Of a stretch of DNA of 9,461 bases, positions 1 through 6,586 are shown one piece after another (position 1 is the stretch's first letter; every line of letters begins with the position of its first letter). The notes beneath the pieces were generated by a model. The model searched no databases and was not told where the DNA came from. It saw only the letters and a list, made by a program, of their open reading frames with translations. Where the stretch lies: the NCBI GenBank assembly GCA_022424815.1, contig JAKMGS010000067.1, positions 1 through 9,461 of the forward strand, given 5' to 3'. The position numbers were made by a program, and so were the translations under genes. This DNA is from Schleiferiaceae bacterium (GTDB taxonomy: Bacteria > Bacteroidota > Bacteroidia > Flavobacteriales > Schleiferiaceae).

Positions 1-1416
1 ATGTACCAAGGCCATGCCTCAGGTATCTTAAACGAACAGCACAAATTTATATTCAGCGCTGCATTTGGCTGGTTATATTCTGATCTAGGAAATAGTTCTT
101 GGATGATTTGGGACCAGTGGCTGTTGGTAGGAACCAGTGCCCCGCTGTTGGAAGTGTACAGCAGCGAATTGGACATGAATAAAAACTGGCGTGCTCTAGA
201 ATCTTTACAAGCTTTAGGAGATGCTTTGGATCGCAATGAACACTTCACGGTTGGATTCAATTTTAATAGCTTGGATGAAGGTCCTCTCTTTGAATCCTTA
301 CCACCAGCTTTGGATCGAGCATTTTTAGCTGGGCATTTGGAAGTAAAAGATGGTTTTGCCTACGGAAATGCCACGGTTCAACAACGCGGGGAAGATGTAG
401 CGGTAAGTGCTTATTTATGGTCACACTCGCTCCCACAACAAGCGATCAGCGGTCCTTTTTTAATCAAAAATCACCGCAGTGGCATGACAAATATTCTCGT
501 TCAAGATGAAAGTAATCAATGTTACTTGCTCAATGAGAAAGGAGAAAAAATGTGGAGTCTAAATCTTCCAGGAGCTATAAAAGGCGCAGTCCAACAAATT
601 GATATGTTCAAGAACGGTAAATTCCAGATGGTTTTTACTACGCCAAATCAGCTGCACTGTATAGATATTTTAGGACGTGAAGTGGAGGGGTTCCCAGTAA
701 GTTTAGCAGAAGGAACCACCTTAGGTGCCACCGTTTTGGATTATGACAAGAACCGCAATTACCGCATACTCGTGCCTGCGGGAGCAAAGCTTTATAACTA
801 CAGCATCGAAGGTCAGCCTATTGAAGGCTGGAAGACTGACGCGGCAAGCGGCAACATTACCCAAGGCCCACATTTGTACCAGCGAGGTGGTAAGGATTAT
901 GTAATCATTTCTACCCTAGAGCGCGCCCATGTACTCAACAGACGTGGAGAGGAGCGCATCAAAACCTCAGCCCTCACTGCGGCTACTCAGCCGTGGGTCG
1001 TTATGGGTGGGAATCCACCTAGCATCAGGCGCGTGGGTGAAGAGGGTGAGATTCAGGAACAGCGCTTTGACGGCACCACGGCCATTTTGGAGCAAGACCT
1101 AAATAACCTTCAAGGCATGGAGTCCATGAGCTACGGCACATTGTATTGGTCAGAAGACAAGCTCAGCTTACGCGGAGAAACCTCAACGAATACTATTTCT
1201 TTCCCACAGAGCATCTCACGTATCGAAGCTTATACAGGCGGTACGGGCATCATTTATGATACCGAAGGCACTGTTCATGTGACTCAGTTAAAGGAGGCCG
1301 ATGCGCCGATCACCGTATTTGAAGGGTCCGAGGCAGAGGCAGGGCGATTGACCCCAGCTGGAGCACCAGTTCTAGTACTCGTTCAGGGCAATGCGGTAAT
1401 CTGTTACCAATTGTAA
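1..1416 (+). CDS. Propeller-like conserved protein, probably C-terminal part of a DUF3352-like protein (5' partial)
   Basis: The function is not known to me. Residues about 30-130 are a mixed region (WMIWDQWLLVGTS near 34-46, then an L-rich helix and FNFNSL near 86-91). It resembles the end of DUF3352-type extracytoplasmic domains. From about residue 150 there are repeated short strands in which a ligand-like phrase is followed by a G-x-x turn: CYLLNEKGEKMW (174-185), LHCIDILGREVEGFP (218-232), LYNYSIEGQPIEGW (264-277) and AHVLNRRGEERI (309-320). This is typical of PQQ/WD40-like beta-propeller blades. There is no signal peptide at the first Met and the frame is open from base 1, so the gene very probably begins upstream of the window and the first ATG is internal. 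Its stop codon directly abuts the stop of der on the other strand. The family memory (flavobacterial proteins of about 800 residues) is from general knowledge and was not checked. Confidence 0.7.
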   Translation: MYQGHASGILNEQHKFIFSAAFGWLYSDLGNSSWMIWDQWLLVGTSAPLLEVYSSELDMNKNWRALESLQALGDALDRNEHFTVGFNFNSLDEGPLFESLPPALDRAFLAGHLEVKDGFAYGNATVQQRGEDVAVSAYLWSHSLPQQAISGPFLIKNHRSGMTNILVQDESNQCYLLNEKGEKMWSLNLPGAIKGAVQQIDMFKNGKFQMVFTTPNQLHCIDILGREVEGFPVSLAEGTTLGATVLDYDKNRNYRILVPAGAKLYNYSIEGQPIEGWKTDAASGNITQGPHLYQRGGKDYVIISTLERAHVLNRRGEERIKTSALTAATQPWVVMGGNPPSIRRVGEEGEIQEQRFDGTTAILEQDLNNLQGMESMSYGTLYWSEDKLSLRGETSTNTISFPQSISRIEAYTGGTGIIYDTEGTVHVTQLKEADAPITVFEGSEAEAGRLTPAGAPVLVLVQGNAVICYQL

Positions 1417-2721
1417 TTACTTCTTGCGGAAGAAAATTTCGATCGGGGCACCGTGGAAGTCGAACGCCTTACGCATCTTGTTCTCTAGGAAGCGCTTATA
1501 AGGTTCTTTGATGTATTGCGGCATGTTTGCAAAGAATGCGAACTGTGGGGTACGCGTAGGCAACTGTGTACAGAACTTAATCTTCACGAATTTCCCTTTC
1601 ACTGCCGGTGGCGGATATCCCTTGATAATGTCCTGCATCGTATCGTTGAGCTTGCTCGTCGAAATGCGCTGCTTGCGACGCTCGTAGACCTTCACGCCTT
1701 CCTCAAAAGCTTTCAATACACGTTGCTTGGTCAACGCGCTGGTAAAGATGATGGGGAAATCTGTAAACGGTTCTAATTTTTTTCTAATGTACGCTTCAGC
1801 ATCGCGAATGGTATTGGTTTCTTTCTCCACCAAATCCCATTTGTTTACCACGACCACCAAGCCCTTTTTGTTCTTCTCCACCAACGAGACGATGGACAAA
1901 TCCTGCGCTTCGAACCCACGCGTCGCATCCACTACCATCATACATACATCCGCATGCTCGATGGCGCGTATAGAGCGCATATTAGAATAGAATTCTAGGT
2001 TTTCCATGGTCTTGCCCTTCTTGCGAAGTCCCGCCGTATCGAGCAACATGAAATCAAAACCAAACTTATTGAAGCGTGTGTTTACGGTATCTCTAGTCGT
2101 ACCTGCCACCTCAGTAACAATGTTGCGCTCCTCGTCGAACAAGGCATTGACAATGGAACTCTTTCCAGCATTAGGACGACCTACAATAGCCATCTTCGGA
2201 AGGTCTTCATAGTCGTCCACAGGATTTTCATCCATGTTCTCCACGAGTTCATCCAACAAGTCTCCGGTGCCCCCGCCATTTACAGCAGAGATGGTGTGGT
2301 ATTTTTCGATGCCCAAACCATAGAATTCAGCAGCCTCTAATTCCAGCATACTGTTGTCCACCTTGTTTACTGCGTACACCACAGGCTTCTCGGTTTTGCG
2401 CAACATGCCCGCAATGATCTTATCAAATTCCGTCAACCCCGCTTGAAGGTCGAGGACAAATAGGATCACGGTGGCTTCTTCAAGAGCCAATTCTACTTGG
2501 CGACGGATCTCCGCCTCAAAAACATCTTCCGAACCTTCAATATACCCACCGGTATCGATGACTGAGAACTCCTTCCCATTCCAATCACTCTTTCCATAAT
2601 GACGGTCGCGTGTCACCCCCGCAACGCTATCTACAATAGCATCACGACGCTGGATCAGACGATTAAATAGTGTGCTCTTACCCACATTTGGGCGGCCCAC
2701 AATGGCAACGATGTTACTCAT
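1417..2721 (-). CDS. der: Ribosome biogenesis GTPase Der (EngA), double G-domain
   Basis: Der is a GTPase with two tandem G domains that acts in late 50S ribosomal subunit assembly in the cytoplasm and is essential in most bacteria. G domain 1 shows the P-loop GRPNVGKS (9-16), DTGG (56-59) and NKVD (119-122). G domain 2 shows GRPNAGKS (181-188), DTAG (228-231), NKWD (293-296) and TSAL (327-330). The remaining residues, about 350-434, fit the C-terminal KH-like domain and end in a basic FFRKK tail. The 434-residue length is normal for the family. The start MSNIVAIVGRPN puts the P-loop at the usual distance. The gene follows era by 3 bp and is probably cotranscribed with it. No terminator is visible downstream; the stop codons of der and the convergent gene touch. 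Confidence 0.98.
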   Translation of the reverse strand: MSNIVAIVGRPNVGKSTLFNRLIQRRDAIVDSVAGVTRDRHYGKSDWNGKEFSVIDTGGYIEGSEDVFEAEIRRQVELALEEATVILFVLDLQAGLTEFDKIIAGMLRKTEKPVVYAVNKVDNSMLELEAAEFYGLGIEKYHTISAVNGGGTGDLLDELVENMDENPVDDYEDLPKMAIVGRPNAGKSSIVNALFDEERNIVTEVAGTTRDTVNTRFNKFGFDFMLLDTAGLRKKGKTMENLEFYSNMRSIRAIEHADVCMMVVDATRGFEAQDLSIVSLVEKNKKGLVVVVNKWDLVEKETNTIRDAEAYIRKKLEPFTDFPIIFTSALTKQRVLKAFEEGVKVYERRKQRISTSKLNDTMQDIIKGYPPPAVKGKFVKIKFCTQLPTRTPQFAFFANMPQYIKEPYKRFLENKMRKAFDFHGAPIEIFFRKK

Positions 2722-2724
2722 AGT

Positions 2725-3606
2725 TTAGTTTTTATACCCAAACCTTTTCAGGTGCAGGTCACTATCTCGCCAATTCTTTTTGACTTTAACAAAGGTCTCT
2801 AAATGTACTTGCTTGGCAAAAAAGGATTCTAATTGCTTTCGAGCGCCTATGCCCACTTGCTTTAGTTTCGATCCTTTGTGTCCGATGATGATTCCCTTCT
2901 GTGTATCGCGGGCCACATAAATGACGGTACGTATGCGGATGATATCATCGGCTTCATTGAATTCCTCTACGTCTACCTCGACGCTATATGGGATCTCTTT
3001 CTTGTAGTTGAGTAGGATCTGCTCACGCACGATTTCACTCACGAAGAAGCGTTCGGTTTTGTCTGTAAGTGCGTCCTTATCAAAATACGGAGGTGATGAT
3101 GGAATGAGCGCAATTAATCGGTCTAATAAATAGGTCGTATTTGCCTGCTCTAAGGCAGAGATAGGAATGATTTCAGCGTTTGGCAAATGCTCGGTCCAAT
3201 AGGCAACTTCCTCCTCCAACTTCTCCTGATTCGTCGTATCAATTTTATTGATGATCAGTAGTACATGCACCTTGGTCTTGAGTAGCTTCTGGAAAAATCC
3301 TTCGTCTTTGAGCGCACGATCGCCAGGCTCTACCAAGTACAAGAACACATCCGCATCTTCAAAGGCATCCGACACAAATTTCATCATGTGCTCCTGCATC
3401 TTGTATGCAGGTTGGATCACCCCAGGAGTATCGGAGAACACAATCTGGTATTCCGGTTCATTCAGAATACCGAAAATACGGTGACGAGTGGTCTGAGCTT
3501 TAGGTGTAATGATGCTCAAGCGCTCCCCTACTAATGCATTCATCAAGGTACTTTTCCCAACGTTTGGGTTCCCGATGATATTGACAAAGCCACTTTTGTG
3601 TTCCAT
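2725..3606 (-). CDS. era: GTPase Era, 16S rRNA-binding 30S maturation factor
   Basis: Era is a GTPase that binds the 3' end of 16S rRNA and supports 30S subunit maturation. Counting from the chosen start (MEHKSGFVNIIGNPN), the motifs are the P-loop GNPNVGKS (12-19), switch I TT (39-40), DTPG (59-62), NKID (120-123) and SAL (150-152). A type II KH domain follows with the RNA-binding loop IIIGHKGSKLK (239-249). The length of 293 residues is typical. The open frame extends upstream to an ATG at 3687, but those 27 residues have no counterpart in the Era family, and flavobacterial Era proteins begin M-x-H-K-[SA]-GFVNIIGN, so the start at 3606 is preferred. No Shine-Dalgarno is evident, as is usual in Bacteroidota. 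The gene lies first in an era-der pair. Confidence 0.97.
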   Translation of the reverse strand: MEHKSGFVNIIGNPNVGKSTLMNALVGERLSIITPKAQTTRHRIFGILNEPEYQIVFSDTPGVIQPAYKMQEHMMKFVSDAFEDADVFLYLVEPGDRALKDEGFFQKLLKTKVHVLLIINKIDTTNQEKLEEEVAYWTEHLPNAEIIPISALEQANTTYLLDRLIALIPSSPPYFDKDALTDKTERFFVSEIVREQILLNYKKEIPYSVEVDVEEFNEADDIIRIRTVIYVARDTQKGIIIGHKGSKLKQVGIGARKQLESFFAKQVHLETFVKVKKNWRDSDLHLKRFGYKN

Positions 3607-3663
3607 GGGGCAAAGATGCGACAATTGTGACCGATTATGATGGTTTTCCTCTGAAGGATTAAT

Positions 3664-3671
3664 GAAATATA
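3664..3671 (-). promoter_or_regulatory. Weak candidate -7 element for era-der
   Basis: On the minus strand the bases read TATATTTC, a 7-of-8 type match to the Bacteroidota -7 consensus TAnnTTTG, about 57 bases ahead of the era start. A TTG lies upstream but only 13 bases away, which is shorter than the usual spacing, so the assignment is tentative. No better pair was found in the 129-bp divergent region for either direction. Confidence 0.25.
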
Positions 3672-3679
3672 ATCTACTG

Positions 3680-3699
3680 AAAATCAATATGTTGATTTT
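3680..3699. repeat. Inverted repeat, 8-bp arms with 4-bp spacer, in the divergent intergenic region
   Basis: The arms AAAATCAA (3680-3687) and TTGATTTT (3692-3699) are perfect inverted copies around TATG. The repeat sits between the divergently transcribed era and lipoprotein genes, 36 bases before the lipoprotein start. It could be an operator for a dimeric regulator. The region is AT-rich, so a chance palindrome is possible, and there is no T-tract of terminator type on either side beyond the arm itself. Confidence 0.4.
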
Positions 3700-3735
3700 T
3701 TATCCTACATTCAAACAGAACAAAACCAACTAGTT

Positions 3736-4506
3736 ATGAAAAAACATATTCTTTTCATGGCTCTGGGCCTACTTGCTTGGAGCTGTACTCCTCCTGAACA
3801 GGAGGCTGAAGCTACCCCACCTGTATTGGAAGATGGGGCATATTCATTGACCAATGCGACGTGGACCTACGCCGATACCGTCGTGGAATTTGAACCGCAA
3901 CAGATTAAAATCTACGCGGATGGACACTACATGTTTGCTACATGGAATTCCACTACCAACTCTCCTGCAATGGGTGCCGGTGCAGCATGGAGTGAAAACG
4001 GAATGATGTACGAACAACCATTGTATAACGCCAGTGGTGCGACCGACTCATCACAAACATTCGAGCTCGGAATCACCTCAACAGAAGGAGGCTTTGAGCA
4101 AACCATTGCCGGCATGGACGACAATGACTCATCGAGCTTCGATTTATACGAAAATTGGACGGCCCTTGAAGGAGAAGCAACCCCTTATGATGGACTATGG
4201 ATTCTATCTTCAAGAAATGAGGTTGAAGGTGTCGAAGATTTCAATGAAATTAAAATGATTGGCGGAGGCCACTTTGTGTGGTACCACACTTGGAGCGATA
4301 CCGTAGACCATGCTGATTTTGGGTACGGCCAATTCATTGATAATGGCGACGGCAAAGTAAAGGAAGTAGCCAGAGTAGGGTCCATTGAAGGATTCGAAGG
4401 AGAATGGAACATTAACTTCACGTTGATTGGAAGTGATATGCTACAACAAAGCTTTATCAATAAAACAGACTCCACAGAAGTCATTCAGAATTACAAAAGA
4501 CCTTAA
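3736..4506 (+). CDS. Putative lipoprotein with duplicated lipocalin-like domain
   Basis: I do not recognise a named family. The N-terminus is a lipoprotein signal peptide: MKK, then a hydrophobic run, then AWSC with Cys17 as the likely lipidated residue. The -3 position is Ala rather than Leu, which Bacteroidota tolerate. After a short acidic, Pro-rich linker (about 18-33) come two similar beta-rich halves. GAYSLT (34-39), QQIKIYADGHYMFATWNS (55-72) and GAG (80-82) in the first half match GLWILS (153-158), NEIKMIGGGHFVWYHTWSD (170-188) and GYG (196-198) in the second. Each half has the G-x-W/Y entry and the K-[IM]-x-x-x-GHF-type strand seen in small lipocalin-like stress or binding proteins, which suggests two domains from an internal duplication. 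It would be envelope-located; the ligand is unknown. It stands alone between a divergent promoter region and its own terminator. Confidence 0.85.
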   Translation: MKKHILFMALGLLAWSCTPPEQEAEATPPVLEDGAYSLTNATWTYADTVVEFEPQQIKIYADGHYMFATWNSTTNSPAMGAGAAWSENGMMYEQPLYNASGATDSSQTFELGITSTEGGFEQTIAGMDDNDSSSFDLYENWTALEGEATPYDGLWILSSRNEVEGVEDFNEIKMIGGGHFVWYHTWSDTVDHADFGYGQFIDNGDGKVKEVARVGSIEGFEGEWNINFTLIGSDMLQQSFINKTDSTEVIQNYKRP

Positions 4507-4508
4507 AC

Positions 4509-4530
4509 CGCCTTCTACATAATAGAAGCG
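4509..4530 (+). other. Small hairpin just after the lipoprotein stop codon
   Basis: CTTCTA (4512-4517) pairs with TAGAAG (4523-4528) around the loop CATAA. Two more pairs (4509-4530 and 4510-4529) form if base 4511 is bulged. It lies directly between the stop codon and the terminator stem, so it may stabilise the mRNA 3' end. The function is inferred only. Confidence 0.45.
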
Positions 4531-4557
4531 ACCCGGCTCCAGTGGCCGGGTTTTTTT
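4531..4557 (+). terminator. Rho-independent terminator of the lipoprotein gene
   Basis: ACCCGGC (4531-4537) pairs perfectly with GCCGGGT (4545-4551) around a 7-base loop. The stem is GC-rich and runs straight into seven T residues (4551-4557). It begins 24 bases after the lipoprotein stop codon. It is the only convincing intrinsic terminator in the window and it isolates the lipoprotein gene from the following GH16 gene. Confidence 0.92.
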
Positions 4558-4637
4558 ATTGTCGGGCAATTGTCTTAAAAGAAATTGGGCCAAGTCCCCT
4601 CTAGTACCGATTTTTATAGCAAATAACATCACCAGCT

Positions 4638-5696
4638 ATGCGTTCCATTCTTGCCATTGTGTTGCTCGTCAGCACAACTTCTCTACAAGCCCAAGTTTTT
4701 GACACCCTCGTATGGGCGGATGAATTCAACATCGACGGCTCTTTAGATACCTCAAAATGGTGGCATCAAACCATCCTTCCTAACAACGGACAGAGTTGGT
4801 GGAACGGAGAAATCCAGCACTACACGGACCGTGATACCAATGCCTATGTGAGCGGAGGGAGTCTTCATCTGACCGCACTGCGTGAGACCTATACAGATCA
4901 AAACGTTACCAAAGGTTTTACCTCAGCTCGATTAAATTCAAAGTTTGCTTTTACCTACGGACGCGTTGAAGTACGCGCCAAACTTCCTACTGGAGTCGGT
5001 ACTTGGCCTGCCATCTGGATGCTTGGACAAAACATCACTGAAATAGGTGCTTATTGGCAAGTACAGGGCTATGGCACCACCGGTTGGCCGGCCTGTGGAG
5101 AGATAGATATAATGGAACATTGGGGACACAACCAAAACTATGTTTCAAGCGCCATGCATACCCCATCAAGCTTTGGCGGCACTGTGAATGTCGGCGGTCA
5201 ATACGTCAGCGGCGCCAGCACTAGCTACCACGTCTATGCCCTTGAATGGAGCGAAACTAAAATGGTGTTCAGCGTGGACAGCGTGGTGCATTACACCTAC
5301 GAGCCCTCTACCTATACTGCTAGCACTTGGCCCTTCTACGATCCGCAATACTTGCTATTGAATATCGCCATCCAATCTTCTATCGACTCTAGCTTTACCA
5401 GTAGCGCCATGGAGGTAGATTATGTCCGCGTGTACCAGCAATCAAATTTGAGTTTGGAAGAGCAGGCGCGAAACGGAATAGGTGCTGTAGGGAATCCTTT
5501 TGAGGACCAATTATTTGTACGCCTCACCGGCCCAAGTACCATCAACCTCTACGACATTACAGGCAAGCAAATTTACTCCGAGCTGCACGACGGCAGTGGA
5601 CACCTCGATACCGAGGCCTACGCCCCGGGACTATATGTGTTGGAAATCTTACAGCCTGGTTTTAAAGGCTACCGCGAAAAGGTCGTAAAGCGTTAG
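4638..5696 (+). CDS. Secreted GH16 endo-beta-1,3-glucanase (laminarinase) with T9SS sorting domain
   Basis: This enzyme is predicted to hydrolyse beta-1,3-glucan such as laminarin outside the cell. Residues 1-18 form a Sec signal peptide, with likely cleavage after SLQA. The GH16 domain covers about 24-266. It carries the substrate-cleft sequence WPAIWMLG (123-130) and the catalytic signature GEIDIME (154-160), in which Glu155 is the nucleophile, Asp157 the assisting residue and Glu160 the acid/base; HWG follows. The domain ends with the usual strand DYVRVYQQ (261-268). Residues about 282-352 are a T9SS type A sorting domain (GNPFEDQ, INLYDITGK, GLYVLEI, basic end), so export across the outer membrane is expected. 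The gene has its own upstream region (131 bp) and converges on the GH17 gene with a 4-base overlap. No strong Shine-Dalgarno precedes the start. The exact substrate (laminarin or other mixed glucan) is not proven by the sequence. Confidence 0.95.
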   Translation: MRSILAIVLLVSTTSLQAQVFDTLVWADEFNIDGSLDTSKWWHQTILPNNGQSWWNGEIQHYTDRDTNAYVSGGSLHLTALRETYTDQNVTKGFTSARLNSKFAFTYGRVEVRAKLPTGVGTWPAIWMLGQNITEIGAYWQVQGYGTTGWPACGEIDIMEHWGHNQNYVSSAMHTPSSFGGTVNVGGQYVSGASTSYHVYALEWSETKMVFSVDSVVHYTYEPSTYTASTWPFYDPQYLLLNIAIQSSIDSSFTSSAMEVDYVRVYQQSNLSLEEQARNGIGAVGNPFEDQLFVRLTGPSTINLYDITGKQIYSELHDGSGHLDTEAYAPGLYVLEILQPGFKGYREKVVKR

Positions 5697-6577
5697 AATT
5701 TCAGCTTTTCATCCTTGTCCCAAAGTCCCCAAGAGGCACCGACATCGCCTTCTTTTTCGATCTTCCAGCTCTCGTCAAAGGAGGAAAAATAGAACATCGG
5801 GATTTCTTCCGCCTTTGACCAGCGCTGGGCGTTGATGAAGTATTTCAAGCTGTTCTCAAACGACGCATGGGCACCACCAATGCTTTGACCCGCACTAGGC
5901 CAACCGGTTTCCGTAATCAACACGGGCTTGCCTTTTCCCGCCGCTTGTGCTTCGAAATACATCTGTTTCATGTACATCAGAGAGTAGTCCAAAGAACAGC
6001 CTTCCCAGTACGGGTAACAATTGGCCAAAATAATATCACAGGCATCCGCAACTTCTGGGTAATCTGTGAACTCGTAATACGCATCCACATAGCCAACGCG
6101 CACATCCGTAACTACCGCCTTCACGCGCTCGATGTATTGCACGAGCACTCCCGCACTAAGATCTTCACGATAGAGCACCTCATTACCGACCGCTGCCACA
6201 TCTACAACCCCTTCGGCGCAAAGCTCAAGCAAGCCTTCAATTTCGCCTTCGTTCTTTTCGAGGTCGTCGCCCAACCAAGCACCTACCAAGGTCTTGATGC
6301 CCATCTCGTGAGCCACTCGGGCAATAATTTCATTCCCTTCAGTACACGAGAAGGTACGTACCCATGAGATATGTGGTTTGAGAATTTCTAATTTTCGGCG
6401 GACCTGCGCTTCAGATAATTGATCCCCGGGCTGCTGCCCTTCATCATAGGCGCTAAAGCAAATACCGTGGATCCCGGCATTCAAAAATGCTCGGCTTTGT
6501 TTCTTTAATTCTTCTAGGCTTAGGTTATTCACCACTGGCCCAGCCAGCGACATGAACTTCTCCTTTCTGTAAGACAT
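5693..6577 (-). CDS. GH17 family beta-1,3-glucanase, no signal peptide
   Basis: GH17 enzymes cleave or transglycosylate beta-1,3-glucans through a retaining mechanism on a (beta/alpha)8 barrel. The acid/base is Glu133 in AAVGNEVLYRED and the nucleophile is Glu223 in ITETGWPS. ICFSAYDEGQQPG (39-51), WVRTFS (72-77) and the late MFYFSSFDESWK (261-272) are also family-typical. The length of 294 residues is that of a bare catalytic domain. The N-terminus (MSYRKEKFMSLAGPV) is charged and has no hydrophobic core, and an in-frame stop closes the frame just upstream at 6587, so no leader can be hidden. The protein is therefore predicted to be cytoplasmic, where its six Cys residues would be reduced. 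A second ATG at 6553, preceded by AAAGGAGA, is an alternative start giving 286 residues. It is the last gene of a GH30-transporter-GH17 operon, 9 bases after the transporter stop codon. Confidence 0.92.
   Translation of the reverse strand: MSYRKEKFMSLAGPVVNNLSLEELKKQSRAFLNAGIHGICFSAYDEGQQPGDQLSEAQVRRKLEILKPHISWVRTFSCTEGNEIIARVAHEMGIKTLVGAWLGDDLEKNEGEIEGLLELCAEGVVDVAAVGNEVLYREDLSAGVLVQYIERVKAVVTDVRVGYVDAYYEFTDYPEVADACDIILANCYPYWEGCSLDYSLMYMKQMYFEAQAAGKGKPVLITETGWPSAGQSIGGAHASFENSLKYFINAQRWSKAEEIPMFYFSSFDESWKIEKEGDVGASWGLWDKDEKLKF
6559..6566 (-). promoter_or_regulatory. Shine-Dalgarno-like site before the second GH17 ATG
   Basis: The minus strand reads AAAGGAGA five bases ahead of the ATG at 6553, inside the annotated GH17 reading frame, where it encodes part of RKEK. 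The upstream ATG at 6577 has only an A-rich leader. Bacteroidota ribosomes make little use of Shine-Dalgarno sites, so this does not decide the start but leaves 6553 possible. Confidence 0.3.
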
Positions 6578-6586
6578 TAGGTTTGG

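Noticed and set aside
1421..1434. TTCTT/AAGAA hairpin as a terminator at the end of der or the propeller gene
   Set aside because: It has only five weak pairs and no T-run after it on either strand; it lies in the der C-terminal codons.
3607..3687. Longer Era start at 3687 adding 27 residues
   Set aside because: The extra residues (Asn/His/Ser-rich) have no Era counterpart, and the family N-terminus begins at MEHKSGFVN; the region is better read as the divergent promoter region.
3700..3735. Bacteroidota -7 promoter (TACATTCA) ahead of the lipoprotein gene
   Set aside because: The nearest TTG is only 11 bases upstream of it and the match to TAnnTTTG is poor.
4185..4632. Minus-strand open frames across the lipoprotein gene and its terminator
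   Set aside because: They run through the terminator hairpin and opposite a well-supported gene, and show no recognisable protein features.
4561..4637. Promoter for GH16 (TTG at 4585 with TACCGATT at 4605)
   Set aside because: The spacing is plausible but the -7 element lacks the TTTG part, so it is not reportable as a site.
5867..6367. 166-codon open frame on the + strand inside GH17
   Set aside because: It lies wholly antisense to a gene with intact catalytic motifs, and its product is His/Arg-rich without domain-like features; it is a shadow frame.
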